Program-made: the position numbers and the translations under genes
Part shown: piece by piece, positions 19,405 through 27,354 of the stretch
Numbering within the stretch: position 1 is the first letter of the stretch
Layout of the letters: each line of letters opens with the position of its first letter
The notes under the pieces: generated by a model
Told to the model about the DNA's origin: nothing
The model's database searches: none
Seen by the model: the letters and a program-made list of their open reading frames with translations, nothing else
DNA from: an uncultured Kocuria sp.
GTDB lineage: Bacteria > Actinomycetota > Actinomycetes > Actinomycetales > Micrococcaceae
Assembly (NCBI RefSeq): GCF_947500125.1
Contig: NZ_CANMRA010000013.1
Location: forward strand, 1-64,000
DNA length: 64,000 nucleotides
Direction of reading: 5' to 3'

Positions 19405-21720
19405 ATGTCAGAAACCGTAAACCTGCCCGCACTGGGCGAATCCGTGACCGAGGGCACCGTGACCCGGTGGCTCAAGCAGGTCGGTGACGAGGTCGCCGTC
19501 GACGAGCCCCTGGTCGAGGTCTCCACCGACAAGGTCGACACCGAGATCCCCTCCCCCGTGGCGGGCGTCATCGAGGAGATCCTCGTCGAGGAGGACGAGG
19601 ACGTCGAGGTCGGCGCACCGCTGGTCGTCATCGGCGACGGCTCGGGCTCCGGGTCCGAGGGCGGCTCCGGCCAGGACGAGTCCTCCGCCGAGGAGGCCGA
19701 GGACGCCGCGACCGAGGCGGAGACCCCCGAGGCGACCGACGAGGCCGCCGAGCAGGAGCCCTCCGGCGAGGAGCCCTCCGGCGAGGAGCCCTCCGGCGAG
19801 GAGCCCTCCGGCGAGGAGCCCTCCGGCGAGGAGAAGGCCCCGAAGGCCGAGGCCCAGCAGACGGGCGAGGGCAGCGAGATCACCCTGCCCGCCCTGGGCG
19901 AGTCCGTGACCGAGGGCACCGTGACCCGGTGGCTCAAGCAGGTCGGCGACGAGGTCGCCGTGGACGAGCCGCTGCTGGAGGTCTCCACCGACAAGGTCGA
20001 CACGGAGGTCCCCTCCCCCGTGGCCGGGACCCTGCTGGAGATCCGGGTGCAGGAGGACGAGGACGCCGAGGTCGGCCAGGTCCTGGCGATCATCGGCTCC
20101 GGCTCCGCCCCGTCCGGGGACGAGCCCGCCGAGAAGCCCGCCGAGGACTCCTCCGCGCAGGAGGCCGAGGACGCCGCGACCGAGGCGGAGACCCCCGAGG
20201 CGACCGACGAGGCCGCCGAGCAGGAGCCCTCCGGCGAGGAGAAGGCCCCGAAGGCCGAGGCCCAGCAGACGGGCGAGGGCAGCGAGATCACCCTGCCCGC
20301 CCTGGGCGAGTCCGTGACCGAGGGCACCGTGACCCGGTGGCTCAAGCAGGTCGGCGACGAGGTCGCCGTGGACGAGCCGCTGCTGGAGGTCTCCACCGAC
20401 AAGGTCGACACGGAGGTCCCCTCCCCCGTGGCCGGGACCCTGCTGGAGATCCGGGTGCAGGAGGACGAGGACGCCGAGGTCGGCCAGGTCCTGGCGATCA
20501 TCGGCTCCGGCTCCGCCCCGTCCGGGGACGAGCCCGCCGAGAAGCCCGCCGAGGACTCCTCCGCGCAGGAGGCCGAGGAGAAGCCGGCGAAGCAGTCCAC
20601 CGACGGTGGCGAGGGCTACGAGGGCTCCTCCTCCGGCAAGCAGGAGAAGGCGCCGTCCCGCGACGAGGCCCTGGTCGAGACCGACGAGCCCGCGCTGGCC
20701 GACACGTCCGGGGACGAGCAGCAGGACGCCGAGCAGCGCGACGGCGCCCGCACCGAGAAGGCCGAGGCTCCGACCGGTGACAACTCGTCCTACGTGACCC
20801 CGCTGGTGCGCAAGCTCGCCAAGAAGGAGGGCGTGGACCTCTCCACGCTCACGGGCACCGGGGTGGGCGGTCGCATCCGCAAGCAGGACGTGCTGGCCGC
20901 CGCCGAGCAGCAGAAGGGCGCCGAGGCACCGGCGGCCGAGCCGGCCGCCGCGGCACCGGAGAAGGAGTCCGCCCCGGCCGCGCCGAAGGCGGACGCCAAG
21001 CGGGGGACCACGGAGAAGGCCCCGCGGATCCGGATGACGATCGCCCAGCGCATGCGCGAGTCGCTGCAGGAGGCCGCCCAGCTGACCCAGGTGACCGAGG
21101 TCGACATGACCCGCGTGGCCGTGCTGCGCGGCAAGGCGAAGGCGAAGTTCCAGGAGCGGGAGGGCGCCAAGCTCACCTACCTGCCCTTCTTCGCCAAGGC
21201 GGTGGCCGAGGCGCTGCAGGCCCACCCCAAGCTCAACGCCACCTTCAAGGAGGCCGAGAAGGAGATCGTCTACAACGGCTCGGAGAACATCGCCATCGCG
21301 GTGGACACCCCGAAGGGCCTGCTGGTGCCGGTCATCAAGAACGCCGGCGACCTCAACCTCGGCGGCCTGGCCAAGCAGATCGCCGACCTCGGCTCCCGGG
21401 CCAAGGACGGCAACATCACGCCGGACGACCTCACCGGCGGCACCTTCACGATCACGAACCTCGGCTCCTTCGGCGCCCTGTTCGACACCCCGATCATCAA
21501 CCAGCCGCAGGTGGCCATCCTCGGCACGGGGTCGATCGTGAAGCGCCCGATGGTCGTCTCGGACGCGGACGGCAACGACACCATCGCCATCCGCCAGATG
21601 TGCTACCTGTCGCTGACCTACGACCACCGTCTGGTCGACGGCGCGGACGCCGGTCGCTTCCTGCAGGCGCTCAAGGCGCGCCTGGAGGAGGGCCGCTTCG
21701 AGTCCGAGGTCGGTCTCTGA
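19405..21720 (+). CDS. sucB: Dihydrolipoamide acyltransferase (E2) with three lipoyl domains
   Basis: 771-aa E2 core of a 2-oxo acid dehydrogenase complex. Three lipoyl domains start near residues 6, 160 and 296; the lipoylated lysines sit in STDKVDTE (K43, K197, K333). Acidic Ala/Glu/Pro-rich linkers follow each. The E1/E3-binding domain is at about 463-500 ([18 protein letters not shown]) and the acyltransferase domain at about 538-771, with the catalytic DHRLVDG (H741, D745). The succinyl- versus acetyl-transferase specificity cannot be read from sequence; sucB is the conventional name in this group but the gene may serve pyruvate dehydrogenase as mycobacterial DlaT does. Lipoyl domains 2 and 3 are identical in DNA, a sign of recent duplication. 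Upstream lpdA and downstream lipB/lipA supply E3 and cofactor. Confidence 0.93.
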   Translation: MSETVNLPALGESVTEGTVTRWLKQVGDEVAVDEPLVEVSTDKVDTEIPSPVAGVIEEILVEEDEDVEVGAPLVVIGDGSGSGSEGGSGQDESSAEEAEDAATEAETPEATDEAAEQEPSGEEPSGEEPSGEEPSGEEPSGEEKAPKAEAQQTGEGSEITLPALGESVTEGTVTRWLKQVGDEVAVDEPLLEVSTDKVDTEVPSPVAGTLLEIRVQEDEDAEVGQVLAIIGSGSAPSGDEPAEKPAEDSSAQEAEDAATEAETPEATDEAAEQEPSGEEKAPKAEAQQTGEGSEITLPALGESVTEGTVTRWLKQVGDEVAVDEPLLEVSTDKVDTEVPSPVAGTLLEIRVQEDEDAEVGQVLAIIGSGSAPSGDEPAEKPAEDSSAQEAEEKPAKQSTDGGEGYEGSSSGKQEKAPSRDEALVETDEPALADTSGDEQQDAEQRDGARTEKAEAPTGDNSSYVTPLVRKLAKKEGVDLSTLTGTGVGGRIRKQDVLAAAEQQKGAEAPAAEPAAAAPEKESAPAAPKADAKRGTTEKAPRIRMTIAQRMRESLQEAAQLTQVTEVDMTRVAVLRGKAKAKFQEREGAKLTYLPFFAKAVAEALQAHPKLNATFKEAEKEIVYNGSENIAIAVDTPKGLLVPVIKNAGDLNLGGLAKQIADLGSRAKDGNITPDDLTGGTFTITNLGSFGALFDTPIINQPQVAILGTGSIVKRPMVVSDADGNDTIAIRQMCYLSLTYDHRLVDGADAGRFLQALKARLEEGRFESEVGL
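19756..19830 (+). repeat. Five tandem 15-bp repeats in the first E2 linker
   Basis: GAGCCCTCCGGCGAG is repeated five times without change and encodes EPSGE units. The corresponding place in the second linker (20224-20238) has only one copy, so the array has expanded or contracted by whole in-frame units. Confidence 0.9.
19814..20171 (+). repeat. 358-bp direct repeat, copy 1 (lipoyl domain 2 and linker)
   Basis: Bases 19814-20171 are identical to 20222-20579, period 408 bp (136 codons). The copy spans the last EPSGE unit, lipoyl domain 2 and the start of its linker. Confidence 0.9.
20222..20579 (+). repeat. 358-bp direct repeat, copy 2 (lipoyl domain 3 and linker)
   Basis: Identical to 19814-20171. 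The two copies differ only outside these ends, so the duplication is recent or is kept uniform by recombination. Short-read assemblies may collapse or expand it. Confidence 0.9.
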
Positions 21721-21776
21721 CCGGTCCCGTGCCGGTCCCCGTCCGCCGCTGAGCACCTGCGGAGGACCCACCACGA

Positions 21777-21817
21777 CGAGAGGGCGTGTTCCTGGTCACA
21801 GGGAGCACGCCCTCTCG
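21777..21817 (+). terminator. Hairpin terminator of the E2 gene
   Basis: Arms CGAGAGGGCGTG (21777-21788) and complement (21806-21817), 12 bp perfect and extendable by three pairs toward the loop. It lies 57 nt after the stop and just before the next gene's promoter. Confidence 0.7.
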
Positions 21818-21839
21818 GCGTGCGCGGGCGGGGCTCCGA

Positions 21840-21845
21840 TAGGCT
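21840..21845 (+). promoter_or_regulatory. -10 box of the small membrane protein gene, leaderless type
   Basis: TAGGCT ends 7 nt before the ATG at 21853, so transcription should begin at or beside the start codon. No Shine-Dalgarno sequence is needed or seen. Confidence 0.55.
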
Positions 21846-21852
21846 CGGAATC

Positions 21853-22200
21853 ATGACCTTCCTGACCGGACTCCTCGTCCTCCTGCACCTCGTCGGCGCC
21901 GCGATCATCGTGGGCACCTGGATCTACACCATGAAGCGCCCGACGGTGTCCCCCGGACAGTTCCACGCCTCGCTGCTGAGCCTGGTGACCGGTCTCCTGC
22001 TCGTGGCGATCTACGAGATGGGCGACGCCGACGTCAACCACGCCAAGGTCGCCGTGAAGCTGCTCGTCGCCCTCGCGGTGGCGGTCGCGGCCTTCGTGGG
22101 ACAGCGGAGGACCAAGCGCGGGGAGACCGTCTCGACCGGCCTGGCCCACGCCGTGGGCGGGCTGGCGCTGATCAACATGGCGGTCGCCACGCTCTGGTGA
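21853..22200 (+). CDS. Small four-helix integral membrane protein of unknown function
   Basis: 115-aa protein, nearly all membrane: hydrophobic segments at about residues 2-20, 39-56, 64-82 and 95-113, with short charged loops (MKRPTVSPGQFHAS; GQRRTKRGETVS). I do not recognise a characterised family; it resembles uncharacterised actinobacterial membrane proteins. It is flanked by the E2 terminator and converges with the pseudokinase gene. The start at 21853 is preferred over an in-frame upstream GTG/ATG because a TAGGCT -10 box lies 7 nt before it and the first helix begins at once. Confidence 0.7.
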   Translation: MTFLTGLLVLLHLVGAAIIVGTWIYTMKRPTVSPGQFHASLLSLVTGLLLVAIYEMGDADVNHAKVAVKLLVALAVAVAAFVGQRRTKRGETVSTGLAHAVGGLALINMAVATLW

Positions 22201-22237
22201 GCGGCGTCCCCCACCACCGGACCCCCGGCGCTGCCCG

Positions 22238-23821
22238 TCAGCCCCGGGGGTTCTTCGTCTCCGGGTCCGCGGCGGGGGCGGTCGCGTCCGCCACGGGCTC
22301 CACCGCCCCGAGCCGCCAGCCCCGCTCGCCGTCGACCAGGACCACGAGGACCGTCTGCACCCAGGCGTCCCCCGCCGCCACCACGGACGCGGTCGCTCCC
22401 GGCTCGCCCCGGTAGCCGTCCACCCGCACCTCGGCCACCAGCGCGACCGTGCCCGGCTCCGAGGGCCCAGCAGGGGCGTCGCGGATGCTCCCGACCTCGA
22501 GCACGAGCTCGGGGAAGTCGCCTGCTCCTCGCGCGATGGTGTTCCGGTCGGCCGCCGCGGCCTCGGCCCCGGGCACGTACACCTCCTCCAGCAGCCGGGC
22601 GTCACCGGTGCGCAGGGCCTCGCCCCGCCGCGCCACCAGCTCCCGCAGCGCCTGCCGGGGATCCGCGGGGTCCTGCGGCGTTCCGCCGCCGGGCCCCGCG
22701 CCCGGCTCGGTCGTTCCCGGCCGCCCGGGCGCCGTGCGCCGCAGCGGGTTCGCCGTCGGCACCGCGTCCGCCGTCGGCACCGGGTCCGCCGTCACTGCGG
22801 GATCCCGCGTCGAGGCCGGCTCCGACGCCGCTCCGGGGGACGGGACGGGGTCCCCCTGCGGAAGCAGGACGGCGCCCGCGGCGGCCAGCAGCAGCGCCGC
22901 CGCCCCGACGAGCACGGTCCGGCGCCCGCCCGTCCCGGTCCGGGTTCGTCGGCCGGCCGGGAGCCCCGGGCCGTCCGGGGCCGGTTCCTGGGCCCGCGCG
23001 AGCCGGTCGGCCAGGTCCCCCGCGGTGGGCCGGGCCGACGGGTCGGCGTCGAGGGCGGCCTCGACCGCCCGGACGAGGCCGTGCGGGGCCGCGGGGCACA
23101 GCAGGGACAGGGGCACCCGCCGCGCCTCCCGGGCCGGCGCCCGCCCGGTGAGGGCCGTCCATCCGACCGCCCCCAGATCGCGGACGTCGTCCTCCGGGCT
23201 CCCGGCCGCCGTGCCCGCCCGCACGGCGGCCGACGGCGCGGCACCGTCCGTGGTCGCCGTGGCGCGGAACAGGACCTGCCGGGCCGAGAGCTCTCCGTGG
23301 CACCGGCCGAGGGCGTGCAGGGCGGCCAGGCCGGTGGCGGCGTCCCGGAGCACCGCGGCCGCCTCGGCGGGCTCCAGCCGGCCGCGCACGGCCAGCCGGT
23401 CGGCGAGGGAGCCGCCCGCCAGGAAGTCCTCGACCAGTCCCACGGGCGCCGCCGCCGGGCCCAGCAGTCCGCGCACGGCCACGAGGCAGGGCTCCTCCCG
23501 GCCCCCCAGGGCCACCGCGAGCGACAGGGCCGCGGCCCGGGACCGGTCGCGCGCCGGGCCGGGCTCCTCGGGGCAGGGACGCAGGACGAAGTGCTCCCCG
23601 GAGCGCGCCTCCCGCACCAGCCACGAGCGCCCGCCCAGGCGGCGGACCGGCTCCAGCCCGTCCTCGGGCGGGAGCCGCGGGGGCGTGTCCTCCGGCGGTG
23701 GGCCGGCGGAGGCGCCGGGGCGGTCGTCGCGGACGGCCGCGGCGAGCCGTGCCCGCGCGGAGACGGGAAGGGCCCGGATGGCCTCGTGGTGGCCGCCGTG
23801 CGCGGCGGGGCGCTGGTCCAT
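22238..23821 (-). CDS. Membrane-anchored pseudokinase-like protein
   Basis: 527-aa protein. Residues about 40-290 resemble a protein kinase fold: a helical C-lobe with GLAALHALGRCHGELSARQV where active kinases have HRDxKxxN, an SPEDDVRDLGAVGWTALTG segment equal to the helix F DxxxLG motif, and a DADPSARPTAGDLADRL end like kinase subdomain XI. But the Gly-rich loop, catalytic Asp (HGE instead of HRD) and DFG are missing, so catalysis is unlikely. One membrane helix (about 302-323), a Pro/Thr/Ala-rich extracellular linker with repeated TADPVPTADAVPTAN, and an outside domain of about 130 residues follow. Function unknown; a regulatory or scaffold role in the cell envelope is inference. Start at 23821 is moderately sure. 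Divergent from lipB (96 nt). Confidence 0.7.
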   Translation of the reverse strand: MDQRPAAHGGHHEAIRALPVSARARLAAAVRDDRPGASAGPPPEDTPPRLPPEDGLEPVRRLGGRSWLVREARSGEHFVLRPCPEEPGPARDRSRAAALSLAVALGGREEPCLVAVRGLLGPAAAPVGLVEDFLAGGSLADRLAVRGRLEPAEAAAVLRDAATGLAALHALGRCHGELSARQVLFRATATTDGAAPSAAVRAGTAAGSPEDDVRDLGAVGWTALTGRAPAREARRVPLSLLCPAAPHGLVRAVEAALDADPSARPTAGDLADRLARAQEPAPDGPGLPAGRRTRTGTGGRRTVLVGAAALLLAAAGAVLLPQGDPVPSPGAASEPASTRDPAVTADPVPTADAVPTANPLRRTAPGRPGTTEPGAGPGGGTPQDPADPRQALRELVARRGEALRTGDARLLEEVYVPGAEAAAADRNTIARGAGDFPELVLEVGSIRDAPAGPSEPGTVALVAEVRVDGYRGEPGATASVVAAGDAWVQTVLVVLVDGERGWRLGAVEPVADATAPAADPETKNPRG

Positions 23822-23905
23822 GCCCCCCAGGATGCCCGCCCGGCGCCCGGGACCGCGGGCGCCGTCCACAGCCTCCGCCCGGCGCGCGCCGGGCCGGCCG
23901 CGCGA

Positions 23906-23911
23906 TAGGCT
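23906..23911 (+). promoter_or_regulatory. lipB: -10 box of lipB, leaderless type
   Basis: TAGGCT ends 6 nt before the lipB ATG at 23918. No ribosome-binding site other than GGGGA overlaps this spacer, so a leaderless transcript is likely. No clear -35 in the GC-rich upstream DNA. Confidence 0.55.
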
Positions 23912-23917
23912 GGGGAC

Positions 23918-24619
23918 ATGTCCCTCTGCTTCGAACGGCTCGGCTTCGATCCGCACCTCGTCGACTACCGCTCGGCGCTGGAGCTGCAGAAGAACGTGCA
24001 CCGCGAGGTCGTCGCGGGCGAGCGGGCCGGCACCGTGCTGCTGCTCGAGCACCCCCCGGTCTACACGGCCGGTCGGCGCACCGAACCCCACGAGTACCCC
24101 CAGGACGGGAGCGAGGTCGTGGAGATCGGCCGCGGTGGCAAGCTCACGTACCACGGACCCGGGATGCTCGTCGGCTACCCCATCGTCCGGCTGACCACGC
24201 CCATCGACGTCGTGCGCTTCGTGCGCCTGCTCGAGGAGATCATCCTGGCCGTGGTCGCGGACTTCGGGGTGGAGGCCACCACCGTGGCGGGGCGCTCCGG
24301 GGCGTGGGTGCTCGCGGACGAGCACGGCCCGGACCGCAAGATCGCCGCCATCGGCGTGCAGGTCTCCAAACGGACCACCATGCACGGCTTCGCCCTGAAC
24401 TGCTCCAACGACCTGCGTCCGTTCGGCAAGATCATCCCCTGCGGCATCACCGACGCCTCCGTCACGAGCCTCTCCCAGGAGACGGGCCGGCTCGTGACCC
24501 CGGAGACGGTGGTCGCGCGCATGGAGCAGGAAATATCCGCCCGCCGGGACGAGTTGTGCGAACAGTTCGTCCCGTCAGGGACCCCGGGTCCGCTGCCCTG
24601 GCCCACCGCCGTCAGCTGA
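23918..24619 (+). CDS. lipB: Lipoyl(octanoyl) transferase
   Basis: 233-aa enzyme that moves the octanoyl group from acyl carrier protein to lipoyl domains, the first step of lipoate assembly. Family motifs: [18 protein letters not shown] (about 71-88), GRSGAWV, the catalytic Lys in KIAAIGVQ (K141) and the catalytic Cys in IIPCGITD (C175). Length is normal. lipA follows after 69 nt with its own strong ribosome-binding site, probably as one transcript. The nearby E2 with three lipoyl domains is the obvious substrate. Confidence 0.95.
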   Translation: MSLCFERLGFDPHLVDYRSALELQKNVHREVVAGERAGTVLLLEHPPVYTAGRRTEPHEYPQDGSEVVEIGRGGKLTYHGPGMLVGYPIVRLTTPIDVVRFVRLLEEIILAVVADFGVEATTVAGRSGAWVLADEHGPDRKIAAIGVQVSKRTTMHGFALNCSNDLRPFGKIIPCGITDASVTSLSQETGRLVTPETVVARMEQEISARRDELCEQFVPSGTPGPLPWPTAVS

Positions 24620-24688
24620 CCTGCGCCGCCCCGGGACCGCCGGGACCGTGAGCGCACCACCGTCGACATCTCGACAAGGAGACCGACC

Positions 24689-25696
24689 ATGACCGTTGCC
24701 CCCGAGGGCCGCCGCCTGCTGCGCGTCGAGGCGCGCAACGCCGAGACACCCATCGAGAAGAAGCCGTCCTGGCTGAAGAACACGGCGCGGATGGGCCCCG
24801 AGTTCCAGGAGCTGAAGTCGCTGGCCCGCGGCAAGGGCCTGCACACCGTGTGCGAGGAGGCCGGCTGCCCCAACATCTACGAGTGCTGGGAGGACCGGGA
24901 GGCCACGTTCCTGATCGGCGGCTCCAAGTGCACCCGCCGCTGCGACTTCTGCGACATCGCCACCGGCAAGCCCGACCTGCTGGACGTCACCGAGCCCCGC
25001 AAGGTGGCCGAGTCCGTCAAGGAGCTGGGCCTGCGCTACGCCACCGTCACGGGCGTGGCCCGTGACGACCTCGACGACGGCGGCGCCTGGCTGTACGCGG
25101 AGACCATCCGCGCGATCCACACGCTGAACCCGAACACCGGCGTGGAGATCCTGATCCCCGACTTCCAGGGCAAGCCCGACCGGCTGCAGCAGGTCATCGA
25201 CGCCGAGCCGGAGGTCTTCGCCCACAACGTCGAGACGGTCCCGCGCATCTTCCGCGAGATCCGGCCCGCGTTCACCTACGAGCGCTCCCTCGACGTCATC
25301 ACCCAGGGCAAGGACGCCGGGATGATCACCAAGTCCAACCTCATCCTGGGCATGGGCGAGACGAACCAGGAGATCTACGAGGCGCTGTGCGACCTCAACG
25401 ACGCCGGGTGCGACATCATCACGCTCACCCAGTACCTGCGCCCCTCCCCGCTGTTCCACCCGATCGACCGGTGGGTCAAGCCCGAGGAGTTCGTGGAGCT
25501 CTCCGAGATGGCCGAGGAGATCGGCTTCCTGGGCGTCATGGCCGGGCCGATGGTCCGCTCCTCGTACCGCGCCGGCCGGCTGTGGGCCCGGGCCATGGAG
25601 AAGTCCGGCCGGGCGATCCCGGAGCACCTGGCGCACATCGAGGACACCGGCAGCGCCTCCCAGGAGGCGTCCTCGCTCGTCCAGCGTCTCCGCTGA
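24689..25696 (+). CDS. lipA: Lipoyl synthase
   Basis: 335-aa radical SAM enzyme that inserts two sulfurs into the octanoyl chain made by LipB. The auxiliary 4Fe-4S cluster cysteines are C55, C60 and C66 ([12 protein letters not shown]), the radical SAM cluster is CTRRCDFC (C81, C85, C88), and the family's C-terminal serine lies in [10 protein letters not shown]. The ATG at 24689 follows AAGGAGA. Runs in the order lipB-lipA as in most actinobacteria; DUF4191 follows, a gene often found next to lipA in this phylum. Confidence 0.96.
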   Translation: MTVAPEGRRLLRVEARNAETPIEKKPSWLKNTARMGPEFQELKSLARGKGLHTVCEEAGCPNIYECWEDREATFLIGGSKCTRRCDFCDIATGKPDLLDVTEPRKVAESVKELGLRYATVTGVARDDLDDGGAWLYAETIRAIHTLNPNTGVEILIPDFQGKPDRLQQVIDAEPEVFAHNVETVPRIFREIRPAFTYERSLDVITQGKDAGMITKSNLILGMGETNQEIYEALCDLNDAGCDIITLTQYLRPSPLFHPIDRWVKPEEFVELSEMAEEIGFLGVMAGPMVRSSYRAGRLWARAMEKSGRAIPEHLAHIEDTGSASQEASSLVQRLR

Positions 25697-25727
25697 GGAC
25701 CGGCGGGGCGCGGCCCCGTCCACCCGC

Positions 25728-25733
25728 TAAACT
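25728..25733 (+). promoter_or_regulatory. -10 box before the DUF4191 gene
   Basis: TAAACT fits TANNNT and would give a leader of about 80 nt. No good -35 is visible. Confidence 0.3.
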
Positions 25734-25822
25734 GGAGGACGGACCACGGCCGGGCGCCCCCATGCGCTGACGCCGCGGGTCCCCCGGAACACCGCCACCG
25801 CACCACAGGACGAGGTCTCACC

Positions 25823-26620
25823 GTGTCACCTTCCCACGCCAAGTCGCGCCCGACGTCGCGATCCACCTCCCCCGGGAAGCCGACGGGGAAGCCGACCGGG
25901 AAGCCCACCCGGGCGCAGAAGCGCGAGGCGAAGCAGCAGCGGAAGGCGTCCAAGGGGCCGGGCTTCCTCAGCCAGATCAAGCAGGTCTTCAAGATGACCC
26001 GCGAGGTCGAGCCCAACATCGGCTGGTGGATGCTGCTGATCGGCCTCGGCGTCCTCCTGGTCTTTCTGCTCGTCGGCGTCCTCCTCGGCAACTGGATCAC
26101 CGGGCTGCTCATCGGCCTGCCGTTCGCCCTGCTCGCCGCCTCGTTCTACCTCTCCCGGCGGGCCGAGCGCGCCGCGTTCGCCCGGATCGAGGACCAGCCC
26201 GGGGCCGCCGGCGCCGCGCTGTCCGCGCTGCGCCGCGGCTGGATCGTCGAGGACCAGCCGGCCGCCATGGACCCCCGCACCCGCGACCTCATCTTCCGCG
26301 CCATCGGCCGGCCCGGGGTGGTCCTCGTGACCGAGGGGCCCGCCGGACGGGTCGACAAGCTCGTCACCAAGGAGCGCCGCCGGATCGGCCCCGTGATCCA
26401 GAACGTGCCGATCCACGTCATCAAGACCGGCAAGGGCGAGGGCCAGGTCCCGCTGCGCCAGCTGTCCAAGGAGATGAAGAAGCTCGACAAGAAGCTCACC
26501 CAGCAGGAGGTGCAGACCGTGCACAAGCGGATCAGCACCCTGGGCAACCGCCTGCCGATCCCCAAGGGCGTGGACCCCATGCGCGCCCGCCCGGACCGCC
26601 GGGCCATGCGCGGCCGCTGA
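25823..26620 (+). CDS. DUF4191 family membrane protein
   Basis: 265-aa protein. The N-terminal 45 residues are basic and low complexity (GKPTGKPTGKPT, then a Lys/Arg-rich stretch). Two membrane helices follow at about 69-91 and 93-112 (WWMLLIGLGVLLVFLLVGVL, then the ITGLLIGLPFALLAASF region). The C-terminal soluble domain contains DPRTRDLIFRAIGRPGVVLV and ends in Arg-rich sequence. The family is actinobacterial and of unknown function, usually linked to lipA. The GTG at 25823 follows AGGACGAGG. A very long palindrome terminates it. Confidence 0.82.
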   Translation: MSPSHAKSRPTSRSTSPGKPTGKPTGKPTRAQKREAKQQRKASKGPGFLSQIKQVFKMTREVEPNIGWWMLLIGLGVLLVFLLVGVLLGNWITGLLIGLPFALLAASFYLSRRAERAAFARIEDQPGAAGAALSALRRGWIVEDQPAAMDPRTRDLIFRAIGRPGVVLVTEGPAGRVDKLVTKERRRIGPVIQNVPIHVIKTGKGEGQVPLRQLSKEMKKLDKKLTQQEVQTVHKRISTLGNRLPIPKGVDPMRARPDRRAMRGR

Positions 26621-26631
26621 GCCGCGGGTCT

Positions 26632-26693
26632 GCCCGACGACGACGGAGCCCCTCGCCTTCCGCGGAAGGCGAGGGGCTCCGTCGTCGTCGGGC
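26632..26693. terminator. Perfect 62-bp palindrome between convergent genes (bidirectional terminator)
   Basis: Each half is 31 nt and the two halves are exact complements, centred on CCGCGG. It begins 11 nt after the DUF4191 stop and ends 17 nt after the RDD gene stop on the other strand, so it can terminate both. No T-tract on either side. Confidence 0.8.
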
Positions 26694-26710
26694 GCCGTGC
26701 CGCCGGGGGC

Positions 26711-27157
26711 TCAGCGGGTGCGGACGAGGACCGTGTCCGCCGCCCGGTCGTGCAGGCCCCGCTGGTCCGGGTCGAACACGACCGCCGGGATCACGAGGCA
26801 CAGCAGCAGGGAGCGGACCGCGGCGCGGGCGAAGCCCGCCGGCCGCCCGGCCAGCGTCTGCACCTGCAGACCGAGCAGCAGGTGCCCCGGCGTGTGGCCG
26901 GTCGCACCGACGAGCAGCACGTTGAGCACGAACAGGAACGCCAGGGTCATCAGCCCCTGCTCGTTCCACTGGGGCACGAGCCACTGCGCGAGGGCCCAGC
27001 ACAGGTACCAGTCCACCACCAGGGCCACGAGCCGCCGCCCCACCCGCCCCACGGAGCCCGGCCCCTGCTCCGGGCGTCCGAGGCGCTGCCCCGGGTACTG
27101 CTGCCGGCCGGTCCCCGGCCCCTCGAGCCACGAGCCCACATCACGTCTGTCGATCAT
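26711..27157 (-). CDS. RDD family membrane protein
   Basis: 148-aa protein with the RDD domain: a helix with VGRRLVALVVDWYLCWALAQ (about residues 34-53, carrying the family's Arg and the Asp of VVDW), a second helix (LMTLAFLFVLNVLLVGA), the TGHTPGHLLLGLQV loop, and a third segment ending with PDQRGLHDRAADTVLV, where the second Asp lies. The first 33 residues are hydrophilic and probably cytosolic. RDD proteins are of mostly unknown or transport-related function. The ATG at 27157 lies 6 nt from a TACCCT hexamer and directly behind GAGGGG, which could be either a leaderless promoter spacing or a ribosome-binding site. Confidence 0.82.
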   Translation of the reverse strand: MIDRRDVGSWLEGPGTGRQQYPGQRLGRPEQGPGSVGRVGRRLVALVVDWYLCWALAQWLVPQWNEQGLMTLAFLFVLNVLLVGATGHTPGHLLLGLQVQTLAGRPAGFARAAVRSLLLCLVIPAVVFDPDQRGLHDRAADTVLVRTR

Positions 27158-27163
27158 CCCCTC

Positions 27164-27169
27164 AGGGTA
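27164..27169 (-). promoter_or_regulatory. -10 box of the RDD gene
   Basis: On the minus strand TACCCT (27169-27164) ends 6 nt before the ATG at 27157, the same spacing as at lipB and panB. Confidence 0.4.
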
Positions 27170-27227
27170 TCGGGGAGGGACTCCCCTAGACTGGCGGGAG
27201 ACCGTGGCTCCCCCGGGGGACTCCTGC

Positions 27228-27254
27228 GTAACACCGAGGAAACACCCGGGACAC
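27228..27254 (+). promoter_or_regulatory. GlnR-type binding site upstream of glnA
   Basis: GTAAC, 6 nt, GAAAC (27228-27243) is an exact gTnAC-n6-GaAAC half-array of the actinobacterial nitrogen regulator GlnR; 6 nt further comes GACAC (27250-27254), a weaker third element. It lies 111-127 nt upstream of the glnA ATG. A possible -10 box TAGCGT is at 27276-27281. The 197-nt RDD/glnA gap holds nothing else clear. Confidence 0.6.
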
Positions 27255-27354
27255 GGAGCCTTAATGCCCGGTCCGTAGCGTTGTCCCCGGAAACGGACGC
27301 CGGCCGAACGCACCTGGCACGGCGGTCCAGCCCACCTAACAAGGAGAACAGCAC

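Noticed and set aside
19756-19830. Short direct repeats as a possible CRISPR array
   Set aside because: Units are 15 bp, contiguous without spacers, and lie in frame within the E2 gene; no cas genes nearby.
19814-20579. Two identical 358-bp copies as an insertion sequence or mobile unit
   Set aside because: They encode lipoyl domains in frame, have no terminal inverted repeats and no transposase.
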